From: Halomicrobium salinisoli
Lineage (GTDB): Archaea > Halobacteriota > Halobacteria > Halobacteriales > Haloarculaceae
NCBI RefSeq assembly: GCF_020405185.1
Contig: NZ_CP084463.1
Location: 186,001-250,000 of the forward strand
DNA length: 64,000 nucleotides
Direction of reading: 5' to 3'
Every line of letters starts with the position of its first letter. Positions within the stretch are counted from its first letter, which is position 1. Shown here in pieces: positions 45,463-54,207 of this stretch. The notes beneath the pieces are model-generated. The model saw only the letters and a program-made list of their open reading frames with translations. It did not search any database and had not been told where the DNA came from. Position numbers and translations under genes: made by a program.

Positions 45463-46800
45463 ATGTCCGACGGCCAGCGACGATCCGATAGACGAACCGT
45501 GTTGCGTGCGCTCGGGACGCTGTTCGCCGGCGGCGCCGCGGGAGCGGCCGCCGCGCAGTCCGGCGACTCGACCGCCGAGTACGAGGTCCGGCAGGGCGAC
45601 CGACGGATCTCCGTCGAACCGCTCGCCGGCGACGTGCCAGTCGAGGACCTCTACGACTACCGCGTGCCGCCGGCCTACGAGGCGCCCGTCGGCGGGACCA
45701 CCGCGAGCGAGGGGCCCCACTACGGGTCCGCGGGCACCGAGGACCTCCAGCGGGAGGGCGTCACGACTTCCTTCCTCTACGACGGCCCGAACGGCCTGAG
45801 CCTCGTCGTCGTCCACGACGCGCCCGGCGGGTCCGGCGGGGCGGTCTCCTGGGACCTGACCGTCGACCCCGCGACGGAGTGGCTCGTCCGGGACGACTAC
45901 TACCTCAGGGACGGCGAGGTCGCCGACACGAACTACGATACCTGGTCCGTCGACGGCGGCCAGCACACCGTCGACTGGACCTGGGGCGACGGCGCGACCG
46001 ACGGCGGCGTCCTCGGCCACCTCGGCGCGGACTTCGAGGTCGCGATCGATCCCGCCTACAACGAAGACGCGGCGCTGTACGGCCAGTACTACGAGGGCGA
46101 GGTCACCGACTGGCAGTTCCTCTCCGGCGACCGCTCGAATCCCGAGCGGACGTCACTCTCGCTGGACCAGTCCGTCGTGATCACGAGCGAGGTAACGGCG
46201 GAGCAGACGCCGACGGCGACCGAGACGGAATCCGGGACGGGCTCCGGCCAGACGTCGGAGACGGAGACAGAGACTGAGACGGAAACGGAGACTGAGACAG
46301 AGCAGTCGACGGAGACCGAGACGGAAACTGAGACCGAGACGGAGGTCGAAGAGGAGGACGAGGAGGCTGAAGAGAAAGCCGAGGAAAAGACCGAGAAGGC
46401 AGAAGAAAAGGCCGAGGAGAAGGCTGAGAAAGCCGAGGAAAAAGCTGAGAAGAAAGCAGAGAAGGCAGAGGAGAAAGCCGAAGACGACGATGACGACGAG
46501 GACGAGGGCGACGATGAGGAGGATGACGAGGACGAGAGCGACGATGAGGAGGATGACGAGGACGAGAGCGATGACGATGAGGACGACGACGAAGACGAGA
46601 GTGACGACGATGACGAGGACGAAGGTGATGACGAAGAGGAGGATGAAGATGACGAAGGTGACGAGGATGAGAGGGACGAGGACGACGAGGGCGAAGACGA
46701 CGAGCACGAGCGCGGCTGGGAGCGCGACGACCACCCCGGCAGGGGACCGGAGGACAACCCGGGCAAGGGTCCGGGCGGGAACCCCGGGCGCGGAAACTGA
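45463..46800 (+). CDS. Exported protein with extreme acidic low-complexity tail
   Basis: The 445-aa product has a Tat signal RRTVLRALG at 9-17 and an Ala-rich hydrophobic region to about 33. A beta-rich domain spans about 34-245 (Tyr/Trp-rich, WDLTVDPATEWLVRDDYY). The tail then runs as Thr/Glu dipeptide repeats (about 265-300), Lys/Glu/Ala helix repeats (about 305-345), a near-pure Asp/Glu block (about 346-420), and a Gly/Pro/Arg terminus. The codons (GAG/GAC/GAA/GAT mixed) suggest slippage-prone DNA rather than a sequencing artefact. It is probably cell-surface; the function is unknown. Confidence 0.78.
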   Translation: MSDGQRRSDRRTVLRALGTLFAGGAAGAAAAQSGDSTAEYEVRQGDRRISVEPLAGDVPVEDLYDYRVPPAYEAPVGGTTASEGPHYGSAGTEDLQREGVTTSFLYDGPNGLSLVVVHDAPGGSGGAVSWDLTVDPATEWLVRDDYYLRDGEVADTNYDTWSVDGGQHTVDWTWGDGATDGGVLGHLGADFEVAIDPAYNEDAALYGQYYEGEVTDWQFLSGDRSNPERTSLSLDQSVVITSEVTAEQTPTATETESGTGSGQTSETETETETETETETEQSTETETETETETEVEEEDEEAEEKAEEKTEKAEEKAEEKAEKAEEKAEKKAEKAEEKAEDDDDDEDEGDDEEDDEDESDDEEDDEDESDDDEDDDEDESDDDDEDEGDDEEEDEDDEGDEDERDEDDEGEDDEHERGWERDDHPGRGPEDNPGKGPGGNPGRGN

Positions 46801-46812
46801 CGGCCCGCGCCC

Positions 46813-47577
46813 TCACTCCGTGAGGGGCGTCTCCGAGCGGTAGACGAGCCGCCTGGGCAGACCACGGTCGTCGACGGGCGGGTCCGGCGGGAGCGACCGC
46901 AGGCGGCCCTCCCTGGGAAGCGCGGTGTAGGCGAGCAGCGCCGCGTCGAGGACGTCGGCGACGGCCACGTCGCTCCCCGCAGCGGCCTCGGCGGCCGACT
47001 GGACCGCGGGCGGGGCGTCGCGGTCGATGGACGCCAGCGCGCGCAGCCGCTCGGCGTAGCCGCCGGCGGTGTCGCGGTCGTGCTCTGCGGGGTGGTCCGC
47101 GGCGGCCAGGAAGGCCAGTTCCGGGTGGCCGGGAGCCAGCACGTCTCGCGCGTCGGGGAACTCCTCCAGCAGGTCGTCGAGGACGCTGACGGCGTCGCGC
47201 AGCTCGAACGCGCGCCGCGAGAGCTCGCGGCCGGTCCGGCGCTCGTGGGTCCGGCTGGCGACGGCGTACCGGCGCTTCCGCGCGGCCTCTCGCACGGGCG
47301 GTGCGACGATTGCGTCGCCGCGTTCGCCCAGCACCTCCCGGGCCAGCCTGTCGCAGCGACGGCGGCCCGCGTGGTCGCCCCCGGTGTCGCCGTTCGCCTC
47401 CTCCGAGGGGAGTCCGATCGGCACGTCCACGACGACGCGCTCGGCGTCCTCGTGCGCGAACCAGACGTCGCCCACGCCGTCGTGGACCGCGGCGGACGCG
47501 TACCCGTCCCGGTCGAAGGCCATCGACAGCCAGCGGTCGCCGCAGTAGTGGGCCCCGACCCAGACGTCGTCTGCCAT
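46813..47577 (-). CDS. DUF429 family protein
   Basis: The 254-aa product opens WVGAHYCGDRWLSMAF and has the RNase H-like fold signature of DUF429, with VVVDVPIGLPSE near 49-60, DRLAREVLG, and an HPELAF motif at about 153-158. DUF429 proteins are predicted nuclease-like or regulatory but uncharacterised. The ATG at 47577 is used because upstream sequence is not conserved-looking. It converges on the acidic-tail gene. Confidence 0.85.
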   Translation of the reverse strand: MADDVWVGAHYCGDRWLSMAFDRDGYASAAVHDGVGDVWFAHEDAERVVVDVPIGLPSEEANGDTGGDHAGRRRCDRLAREVLGERGDAIVAPPVREAARKRRYAVASRTHERRTGRELSRRAFELRDAVSVLDDLLEEFPDARDVLAPGHPELAFLAAADHPAEHDRDTAGGYAERLRALASIDRDAPPAVQSAAEAAAGSDVAVADVLDAALLAYTALPREGRLRSLPPDPPVDDRGLPRRLVYRSETPLTE

Positions 47578-47708
47578 GCCCGTGGGGTGCGCGCCGGCGG
47601 ATAAAAAGGGTACGGCGGCCCGAAACGCGCCAACGGGGCGTCGGTTCGCGCGTCCCCGAGTCCGTGACACCGTCGTGACAGTCGTGGTACCGTGTCTCGC
47701 GCAAGGCC

Positions 47709-47716
47709 TTTATGTC
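47709..47716 (+). promoter_or_regulatory. Promoter of the cspA triplet
   Basis: CTTTATGT at 47709-47716 is centred about 28 nt upstream of the first cspA ATG (47740). Transcription would start at the ATG itself, giving a leaderless message for the whole triplet. Confidence 0.5.
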
Positions 47717-47739
47717 CCCCACCCATCCGATTAGAAGCA

Positions 47740-47934
47740 ATGGCGCAAGGCGAAGTTGACTTCTTCAACGACACTGGCGGTTACGGTTTCATTTCGACTG
47801 AGGATGCGGACGACGACGTGTTCTTCCACATGGAAGACGTCGGTGGCCCGGACCTCGAAGAGGGACAGGAAGTGGAGTTCGACATCGAGCAGGCCGACAA
47901 GGGCCCCCGCGCGACCAACCTGGAGCGCCTCTAA
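47740..47934 (+). CDS. Cold-shock protein 1 of 3
   Basis: The 64-aa product is a single cold-shock domain. The RNA-binding patches are VDFFNDTGGYGFIS (RNP1-like) and DVFFHMEDV (RNP2-like). As in other haloarchaeal Csp the usual KWF start is VDF, and the surface is acidic. It binds single-stranded RNA or DNA and probably eases structured mRNAs. The TAA overlaps the next ATG (TAATG at 47932-47936), coupling translation. Confidence 0.93.
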   Translation: MAQGEVDFFNDTGGYGFISTEDADDDVFFHMEDVGGPDLEEGQEVEFDIEQADKGPRATNLERL

Positions 47935-48128
47935 TGGCCTCCGGATCTGTCGACTTCTTCAACGACACGGGCGGTTACGGCTTCATCGAGACCGAGGACG
48001 CTGACGACGATGTCTTCTTCCACATGGAAGACGTCGGCGGTCCCGACCTGGAAGAAGGTCAGGACGTCGAGTTCGACATCGAGCAGGCGGACAAAGGTCC
48101 CCGAGCGACCAACCTGGAGCGTCTCTAA
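47934..48128 (+). CDS. Cold-shock protein 2 of 3
   Basis: The 64-aa product is almost identical to its two neighbours, differing mainly near residues 2-4 and in the C-terminal residues. It shares one base with the previous stop codon. The next ATG follows its stop by 2 bases. Confidence 0.93.
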   Translation: MASGSVDFFNDTGGYGFIETEDADDDVFFHMEDVGGPDLEEGQDVEFDIEQADKGPRATNLERL

Positions 48129-48130
48129 CG

Positions 48131-48325
48131 ATGGCATCCGGTAAGGTCGACTTCTTCAACGACACGGGCGGTTACGGCTTCATCGAAACCGAGGACGCGG
48201 ACGACGACGTGTTCTTCCACATGGAAGACGTCGGCGGCCCCGACCTCGAGGAAGGCCAGGAAGTGGAGTTCGACATCGAGCAGGCCGACAAGGGCCCGCG
48301 CGCGTCGAACCTCACCCGACTGTAA
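48131..48325 (+). CDS. Cold-shock protein 3 of 3
   Basis: The 64-aa product has the same domain as the first two and ends NLTRL instead of NLERL. It is the last gene of the triplet. The high nucleotide identity with its neighbours suggests recent duplication or ongoing gene conversion. Confidence 0.93.
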   Translation: MASGKVDFFNDTGGYGFIETEDADDDVFFHMEDVGGPDLEEGQEVEFDIEQADKGPRASNLTRL

Positions 48326-48434
48326 GTCGGAACTTCCCTCGTACAGGCACACGGCGATCCGGTTTCTTTCGGCGCTACGGTTCGAGTGACGACGCCGGCC
48401 GGCGGGCGACTCTATTCGTCCGTCCCGCCGGTTC

Positions 48435-48467
48435 GCCACTCGTCTCGTTTATGACGTGACGAGTGGC
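48435..48467 (+). terminator. Perfect hairpin downstream of the cspA triplet
   Basis: GCCACTCGTC (48435-48444) pairs perfectly with GACGAGTGGC (48458-48467) across a 13-nt loop, 110 bp after the last cspA stop. It may stabilise or end the csp mRNA, or be a protein-binding dyad. No long T-run follows. Confidence 0.4.
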
Positions 48468-48751
48468 AACCATCGGCGACGCCGCTCGTACACACTGTGA
48501 ATGGCCGTATACGCTGCGGCACGCTCTTCCCTTTGCCGCGTCCAGCGCCGCTCACGCATGGAGGCGTGCCGGCCGCCGGCGAGGGGCTGATCGACGCCGT
48601 CGACGTCCCTCCCGGAGCGCGTCGAGCCGCGACTCGACGAGCGAGCGGAGCGCGAGTGAAACGGGAACGGGGTGGAACGGGAACTCCAGAGAACGGGGAC
48701 GCGAGCGAGGGCCGGGTGCGGGCCCTCGCGGCGCGTGGCGGTGTCCGCTGT

Positions 48752-48787
48752 GGGGGTGGCGGTCGGTGGGACGGGGTGGGTGGTGGG
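48752..48787 (+). other. Canonical G-quadruplex motif
   Basis: Five runs of three or more G lie within 36 bp (48752-48756, 48768-48770, 48773-48776, 48778-48780 and 48784-48787), with short loops in the last four. This fits the G3+N1-7 pattern on the plus strand. Confidence 0.65.
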
Positions 48788-48963
48788 GAGTGGCCGGGAT
48801 GTGGTACGCCCGGCAACAGTACGGAGTGGCGGAAGCCAAAAGGTACTGTCGCCTACACGTTTAGGCAGTTGTCAACGGACGGTCGAATAGCCCGGAGACT
48901 GGGGTTCTCGGGCCGACGAGCGGGACGGTCGACGGTCCCGCGACGCCGCTCACTGCGCCCGTC

Positions 48964-49962
48964 TCAGGCCAGTTCGAGTAGCGCCTCGGGCGGCCCGCCG
49001 GGGAGGTCGTCGCGGTCGTGGGTCGCCTCGAAGTCCGGGTCCGGTCCCATCGGGACGATCCGCTTGGGACTCACGTCGGGGTGGGTCGTGTAGTAGTGCT
49101 CCTTGATGTGGTCCATGTTCACCGTCTCGCCGAAGCCGGGCGTCTGGTAGAGGTCACGGAGGTACGGCCAGAGGTTGTCGTACTCCCGGATAAACTGGTG
49201 GTTGCACATGAAGTGCGTGTGGTAGACCTCGTCGAAGCGCACCAGCGTGGTGAACATCGCGATGTCCGCCTCGGTGAGGCGGTCGCCGGCGAGGTAGCGC
49301 TGGTCGGCCAGCACGTCGTCCCAGTGGTCGAGCGCGTCGAACAGCTCCGTGACGGCGCGGTCGTAGGCCTCCTGCGAGTCCGCGAAGCCGGTCCGGTAGA
49401 CCCCGTTGTTGATCGGCTCGTAGATGTCGTCGATGATCCGGTCGACCTCGTCCTGGTACCCCTCCGGGTAGAGGTCCACGTCGCGCTCGGCCACCGCGCC
49501 CATCTCGGTGTCCAGCATCCGCATGACTTCCTCGGACTCGTTGTTGACGATGGTCTCCTCTTCCGTGTCCCACAGCACTGGCACGGTGACGCGGCCGGTC
49601 ATATCGGGGTCGGCCGCCTGGTACACCTCGCGCAGGTAGTCGGCGCCGTTGACGGTGTCCTCGGTGCAGCCCTCCTTGTCGGGGGTGAACTGCCAGCCGT
49701 CGTCGTCGCGGTAGGGGTCGACGACGTTCACGCTGATCGCGTCCTCGAGTCCCTTGATCGCCCGCGTGATCAGCGTCCGGTGGGCCCACGGGCAGGCGTA
49801 GGAGACGTAGAGGTGATAGCGGCCGGCCTCGGCCTGGAAGCGGGCATCCGGGTCGTCCTCGATTCGATCCCGGAAGCTCGTCGTTCCCCGTTCGAACTCA
49901 CCGTCCTCGTTGGTGAGTTCGTACGCGTCCGTTCGCCACTCGCCGTCCACGAGCATGTTCAT
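48964..49962 (-). CDS. Glutathione S-transferase family, glutathionyl-hydroquinone-reductase type
   Basis: The 332-aa product has the ECM4/YqjG (Xi-class) signature SYACPWAHR with active-site Cys57. The thioredoxin fold follows, with the DKEGCTEDTVN and TVPVLWD segments, then an all-helical C-domain with RYLAGDRLTEADIAMF. Such enzymes reduce glutathionyl-hydroquinones. Haloarchaea use gamma-glutamylcysteine rather than glutathione, so the thiol here is probably different. The ATG at 49962 is preferred. Confidence 0.9.
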   Translation of the reverse strand: MNMLVDGEWRTDAYELTNEDGEFERGTTSFRDRIEDDPDARFQAEAGRYHLYVSYACPWAHRTLITRAIKGLEDAISVNVVDPYRDDDGWQFTPDKEGCTEDTVNGADYLREVYQAADPDMTGRVTVPVLWDTEEETIVNNESEEVMRMLDTEMGAVAERDVDLYPEGYQDEVDRIIDDIYEPINNGVYRTGFADSQEAYDRAVTELFDALDHWDDVLADQRYLAGDRLTEADIAMFTTLVRFDEVYHTHFMCNHQFIREYDNLWPYLRDLYQTPGFGETVNMDHIKEHYYTTHPDVSPKRIVPMGPDPDFEATHDRDDLPGGPPEALLELA

Positions 49963-50147
49963 GGTGTCCACGGCTAGGCACTGGACGGAGATAAACACCC
50001 CAGCGAGGTAACACCGGTGTCACCGGACCGAGCGATCGACCGGCGGGATTCGACCGCTCGAACCCGGCGTGACACGGCCTCGCACGGCCGGCCGCGGCTT
50101 CGACGGGTTTTTGTGCTCGCTTGGCTTCGTATTTCTCAAGAGTACCT

Positions 50148-50678
50148 ATGTCGGACAAGCCAGCCTCGATGTACCGGGAAATCGACAAGCCCGCGTACAC
50201 CCGACGGGAGTACATCACGGGCATTCCCGGTTCCAAGGTCGCACAGCACAAGATGGGGAACAAGGAGGCCGACCCCGAGGACTACCCGGTCCAGATCAGC
50301 CTCATCGTCGAGGAGGAGGTCCAGATCCGCCACGGATCGCTGGAGGCCTCGCGCCTCTCGGCCAACCGCCACCTGATCAAGGAGCTCGGCGAGGGCAACT
50401 ACAAGATGGTCCTCCGGAAGTTCCCCCACCAGGTCATCAGGGAGAACAAGCAGGCGACCGGCGCCGGCGCCGACCGTGTCTCCGACGGGATGCGGCAGGC
50501 CTTCGGGAAGATCGTCGGCACCGCCGCCCGGATCGACAAGGGCGAGCGCCTCTTCACGGCCTACTGCGACGTCGACCAGGCCGACGCCGTCAAGGAGGCG
50601 TTCCGCCGCGCGTACAACAAGATCACGCCCCCGTGCCGCGTCAAGGTCGAACGGGGAGAAGAGCTTCTGATTGCGTAA
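50148..50678 (+). CDS. 50S ribosomal protein L10e (L16 family)
   Basis: The 176-aa product is a typical archaeal L10e (uL16) of the large ribosomal subunit, beginning [20 protein letters not shown] and ending [30 protein letters not shown] is the conserved loop near the peptidyl-transferase centre. The start codon lies about 40 nt after a GGTTTTTGTG promoter-like box. It is not in a ribosomal operon here. Confidence 0.96.
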   Translation: MSDKPASMYREIDKPAYTRREYITGIPGSKVAQHKMGNKEADPEDYPVQISLIVEEEVQIRHGSLEASRLSANRHLIKELGEGNYKMVLRKFPHQVIRENKQATGAGADRVSDGMRQAFGKIVGTAARIDKGERLFTAYCDVDQADAVKEAFRRAYNKITPPCRVKVERGEELLIA

Positions 50679-50914
50679 GTCAATCAGAACGCCGTTTCTC
50701 ACGCGCCGACCGCCGAGCGACGGCTACTCGCACCGGCGGACCGCGGCGATTCCCGGAACTCCTCGCGGGCTGGCACCGTTCCCGTTCTACCGCCGCACTG
50801 GTCGGACGCGTCCGGCTGGCCGGGGACGCGATATCGCTGTGCCTCCCCGAACTCGTTCGTCATTTTGTAAACAATACCGAGGGATTTGACGGGTCGGGAC
50901 GAGTACGGACGGAC

Positions 50915-51418
50915 ATGTCGAGCGGCTCGGAGCGGCCCCGGGAGTCCGTCGCGATCCCCGCCGCGTTCCGATCTCGGTTGCACTGGCTGCGCGGCGCGGT
51001 GGCCGGGGCCGTCGCGGCGGCGGTCATGGCCGCGGCCATCGGGCTCGGTGACCTCTCCGTCCTCCGGGACGCGATCGCCGGCCTGTACCTGCAGGCGGGC
51101 AACCTCGTCGCGGGCGTGCTCGTGCACGTCCTCCACGGCGCGCTGTTCGGCGTCGTCTTCGCCGTCGTGCTCTCCGATCCGACGCTGTCACGGGTCTCGA
51201 ACTCGCTGGCGAAGACCGTCGTCGCCGGCGTGGTCTACGGGCTCGTCCTCGCGGTGGTCGGGGCCGGCGTCGTCATGCCGATGTGGCTCGACGCCGTCGG
51301 CAACGAGGCGGGCCCGTCGATTCCGAACCTCTCGGTGCCGCTGCTCCTCTGGCACCTCGTGTTCGGCGTCGTCCTCGGCGCGGCCTACGCGGGGCTGGCC
51401 GCCGAGGAGTCCGCGTAG
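50915..51418 (+). CDS. Haloarchaeal membrane protein of unknown function
   Basis: The 167-aa product has an acidic/Ser N-terminus then four helices (about 27-45, 63-88, 99-122 and 138-160). It contains HVLHGALFGVVFAVV and HLVFGVVLGAAYAGL pairs, similar in layout to the protein at 37246. Such proteins are often misannotated as histidine kinases, but no kinase motif is present. Confidence 0.72.
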   Translation: MSSGSERPRESVAIPAAFRSRLHWLRGAVAGAVAAAVMAAAIGLGDLSVLRDAIAGLYLQAGNLVAGVLVHVLHGALFGVVFAVVLSDPTLSRVSNSLAKTVVAGVVYGLVLAVVGAGVVMPMWLDAVGNEAGPSIPNLSVPLLLWHLVFGVVLGAAYAGLAAEESA

Positions 51419-51464
51419 GCCGGCGAGCGGATGACCTTTGTATCGGTCGTCCCAACTCGGGGGC

Positions 51465-52361
51465 ATGCTCCGGCTGGCGGTGGCGACCGACGCGGACACA
51501 TTCGAGCGGATGCGCGAGCCGCTGGGCGAGCGCGGCATCGAGGTCGACTACGTCGAGACCTCGGAGCGGCCGGTCCCGCTGGACGGGTCGGCCTTCGGCG
51601 AGTACGACGTCGGGTTCGTGTTCCCGCCGCGGCTGGCGGAGGGCGGCGTGGCCGACGCGCTGCTCGACGTCCCCTGGGTGAACGGCCGCGAGGAGATTCT
51701 GCGCTCCCGGCACAAGGGCGAGGCGCTGGCCCGCCTGCGGCGGGCGGGCGTCCCGACGCCGGAGACGGTGGTCGTCTCGAACCCCGTCGACGAGGCCGAC
51801 CTGCGAGAGGCCTTCGACCGGTTCGACCCGCCGGTCGTGGTCAAGCCAAACGCGACGACGCGGGGCGTCGGCGTCGCGAAGGCCGCCGATCCGGACTCCT
51901 TCCTCGGCGTCTGCGACTACCTCGACCTGGTCCACGACTACCGGGCCACGGGCGACCAGTCCTTCCTCGTCCAGGAGTTCCTCCCGGACGCGCGCGACTA
52001 CCGCGCGATGGTACTGAACGGGGAGTACGTCGGTGCGGTCGAACGCCGCCTCCCCGAGGACGCCCTCGAGGCGGGCCGGTGGAAGCACAACGTCCACCGC
52101 GGCGCCGAGGCGATCGGCGTCGACCTCGACCCCGACCTGCGACGCCTCGCAGAGCAGACCGCTGCGGCGCTCGACGTCGACGTCCTCGGCGTCGACCTGC
52201 TCGTCACCGACGACCGCGCGGTGGTCAACGAGACCAACGCGCGCCCGACCATCGACAGCGCGACGAAGTACGAGGACGGATTCTGGGATCGTTTGGCGAC
52301 GCTGATCCGCGAGACGGCGGAGCGGCGAGCCTCGGGCAACGCCGACGGTCGGGAATACTGA
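51465..52361 (+). CDS. RimK-like ATP-grasp ligase
   Basis: The 298-aa product has an N-terminal pre-ATP-grasp domain (1-85). The ATP-grasp fold follows, with KGEALARLRRAGVPTPET, VVVKPNATTRGVGVAKA (the P-loop-like lid at about 125-142), QEFLPDARDYRAMVLNG, and the metal ligands in VVNETNARPTID. The family joins a carboxylate to an amine using ATP, for example Lys or Glu tails on proteins or coenzyme F420. The substrate is not inferable from context. Confidence 0.88.
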   Translation: MLRLAVATDADTFERMREPLGERGIEVDYVETSERPVPLDGSAFGEYDVGFVFPPRLAEGGVADALLDVPWVNGREEILRSRHKGEALARLRRAGVPTPETVVVSNPVDEADLREAFDRFDPPVVVKPNATTRGVGVAKAADPDSFLGVCDYLDLVHDYRATGDQSFLVQEFLPDARDYRAMVLNGEYVGAVERRLPEDALEAGRWKHNVHRGAEAIGVDLDPDLRRLAEQTAAALDVDVLGVDLLVTDDRAVVNETNARPTIDSATKYEDGFWDRLATLIRETAERRASGNADGREY

Positions 52362-52389
52362 CATATACCCGGCGGTCGTCAGTGGCGGT

Positions 52390-52803
52390 ATGAACGGCGA
52401 CTCGGACTCCGTATCCGTCGGTACGTCCAGGCTGCACTCGGCGACCTGTCGGGACTGCGGGAAGCGGATCAGCGACCGCACCGAGCGCTGCCCGGCCTGT
52501 GGCGTCCGGCGGCGAGCGCCGCCGGAGTCGTCGCTGTTCGACCCCGTCGGATCGAACGCGCCGCTCGCGGCCGGACTGCTCTCCGCGGCGTTCCCCGGGC
52601 TCGGCCACCTCTACCTCCGGGACCTCGAACGCGGGACCGGGCTCGCGCTCGCGGGCGTCCTCGTCGTCGCGGCGCTGTTCGTCGCCGGGGTACCACCGGT
52701 GTTCGCGATGCCCGTCGCGCTCGTCCTCTGGGCCGCAGCGGCGTACGACGCGTACGCGCGGGCGGGACGGACGGCCGCCCATGAGACGGCCGCCGGTGAG
52801 TGA
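52390..52803 (+). CDS. Zinc-ribbon plus membrane domain protein (first of a pair)
   Basis: The 137-aa product has a zinc ribbon CRDCG (20-24) and CPACG (34-38). A hydrophobic domain with GLLSAAFPGLGHLYLRDLERGTG follows, similar to TM2-like domains that pair with zinc ribbons, with helices near 56-75 and 85-118. It lies 28 bp after the ATP-grasp gene. Its relative is 66 bp downstream. Confidence 0.8.
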   Translation: MNGDSDSVSVGTSRLHSATCRDCGKRISDRTERCPACGVRRRAPPESSLFDPVGSNAPLAAGLLSAAFPGLGHLYLRDLERGTGLALAGVLVVAALFVAGVPPVFAMPVALVLWAAAAYDAYARAGRTAAHETAAGE

Positions 52804-52869
52804 GTCGCGCGAATCCGGACCCGCATCGGCGCCGACAACGCTTAGTCGTCGCCGGGCGTCAGTTCCCGT

Positions 52870-53343
52870 ATGTCAGAGCCATCCGCGTCGTCCGACCGCG
52901 ACCCCGGTCCCGACGAGGCGTACTGTCGGAACTGCGGGTCGATCATCAGCGAGCGGGCCGAGATCTGTCCGGACTGTGGCGTCCGCCAGCGGCCGCCGCC
53001 GCAGTCCTCGATCGAGTCGACCGTCGACTCGGCGCTCGAGGGCGGCAATCCCGTCGTCGCGGCGATCCTCTCCGCGCTGTTCCCGGGGTTAGGACAGATA
53101 TACAACCGGGAGCTGATGCGGGGCATCGCGTTCATCGTCGGTGCGCTGCTCGCGATGGGGTCGACGATGTTCCTCGTCGGCTTCCTGCTGTACCCCGCGA
53201 TCTGGGTGTACGCGATCTACGACGCGTACGTCCGCGCCGAGCGCGGCCCCGACCGGCGCCGCGCGGACGACGCCGGACGGCGGGACAGGGGGTCCGGGGC
53301 GCGCGACGAGCGGGACACGACGAGCGGGGACTGGGACGAGTAG
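52870..53343 (+). CDS. Zinc-ribbon plus membrane domain protein (second of a pair)
   Basis: The 157-aa product has a zinc ribbon CRNCG (19-23) and CPDCG (33-37), then AILSALFPGLGQIYNRELMRG and two helices. It ends in an Arg/Asp-rich tail of about 35 residues absent from its upstream paralogue. The pair probably arose by tandem duplication; the function is unknown. Confidence 0.8.
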   Translation: MSEPSASSDRDPGPDEAYCRNCGSIISERAEICPDCGVRQRPPPQSSIESTVDSALEGGNPVVAAILSALFPGLGQIYNRELMRGIAFIVGALLAMGSTMFLVGFLLYPAIWVYAIYDAYVRAERGPDRRRADDAGRRDRGSGARDERDTTSGDWDE

Positions 53344-53388
53344 CCGGGTCGGCCGTGGACTGAAACCGTTGGCTGCCCAACAGCTCCT

Positions 53389-54045
53389 ATGAGCGATTCC
53401 GACCGCGGGCCGAACGTCGACCCGGACGACGTCCTGACAGTCTTCGCGGAGATGGACGGGCCGCTGTACGTCTGGGAGGTCGCCGACCAGTTACCCGTGA
53501 CGGAGGACGATCTCGCGCCCCAGCTGGACGACATGGCGGAACGGGGGCTCGTCGAGAGCGACGACGACTTCGCTCCCGGGCAGGTGTGGCGGCTGAGTGA
53601 CGACGCTGACGCCCAGCCCGACGACGAGGAGACGGTGACGGAGACGGAGGCCCAGGCCGTCGAGACGGGCGCGGAGACGGGCGAGCGGGACGTCGAGACG
53701 GTCGACTCCCCGCCGGCGGGCCCTCAGGAGGAAGACGTCCTCGAGTACGAGCCGCCCACGTCCGCCATCGAGGCGTTCGATCCGCCGGGGACGCCCGAAC
53801 AGGCCGAACGGCGTCGCACAGCGCTGCGGCACGCGTACGCCTACGTTCGCGACCGGGGACGGGCCGACCGCGAGCAACTGGTCGAGGACGTCTTTCCGGA
53901 GGCGCAGGGAGCGTACGAGTCACCGGCGGACGGCTGGTGGTCGGAAGTCGTCGAGCCGGGACTGGCGTCGATCCCGGGCGTCGAGCGCGCGGGCGACGAG
54001 GAGTTCTCGTACGTCGGCCGCAGCGAGTACGCGCCCGAGGAGTAG
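53389..54045 (+). CDS. Winged-helix-like protein with acidic linker
   Basis: In the 218-aa product, residues 8-72 look like a small winged-helix domain (LTVFAEMDGPLYVWEVADQL and LDDMAERGLVES). A Glu/Thr-rich linker (75-125) and a helical C-terminal region (130-215) with AYVRDRGRADREQLVEDVF follow. It may be transcription related, but no DNA-contact residue can be proved. Confidence in a real gene is high, in function low. Confidence 0.75.
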   Translation: MSDSDRGPNVDPDDVLTVFAEMDGPLYVWEVADQLPVTEDDLAPQLDDMAERGLVESDDDFAPGQVWRLSDDADAQPDDEETVTETEAQAVETGAETGERDVETVDSPPAGPQEEDVLEYEPPTSAIEAFDPPGTPEQAERRRTALRHAYAYVRDRGRADREQLVEDVFPEAQGAYESPADGWWSEVVEPGLASIPGVERAGDEEFSYVGRSEYAPEE

Positions 54046-54118
54046 CGAGGTTCTGAGCGGAGTGAACGGCCTCGGACAGTACGAGCGGGAACCGAGTGAA
54101 ACGAGGTGACACGCGAGC
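54046..54118. repeat. Copy of the intergenic repeat family
   Basis: CGAGG/CCTCG arms (54046-54050 and 54070-54074) enclose a GCGGAGTGAACG stretch. ACACGCGAGC follows at 54109-54118, as in the repeat regions at 30549 and 58605. No gene lies between 54046 and 54207. Confidence 0.65.
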
Positions 54119-54207
54119 AGGGCGGTCTCGGGAACCCGGCGCGGCCGCTGGTTCGGACGACGCTGGAAAACAAAAGAAGCGGAGAAGCCCGTCCCGAGTG
54201 CGAGCCG

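Larger units (their letters stand above)
48326..48963. other. 638-bp gap with hairpin and G-quadruplex tract, no supported gene
   Basis: Frames here have no recognisable domain and poor codon character. The left part holds a perfect 10-bp hairpin (48435-48467). The middle has a GAGCGAGCGGAGCGCGAGTG repeat-like stretch. The part at 48752-48787 is a G-run tract. I looked for RNase P RNA and SRP RNA signatures and saw none. Confidence 0.5.

Noticed and set aside
48326..48963. A possible structural RNA such as RNase P or SRP RNA in the csp-GST gap
   Set aside because: The conserved cores of those RNAs are not present; only a hairpin and a G-run tract are seen.
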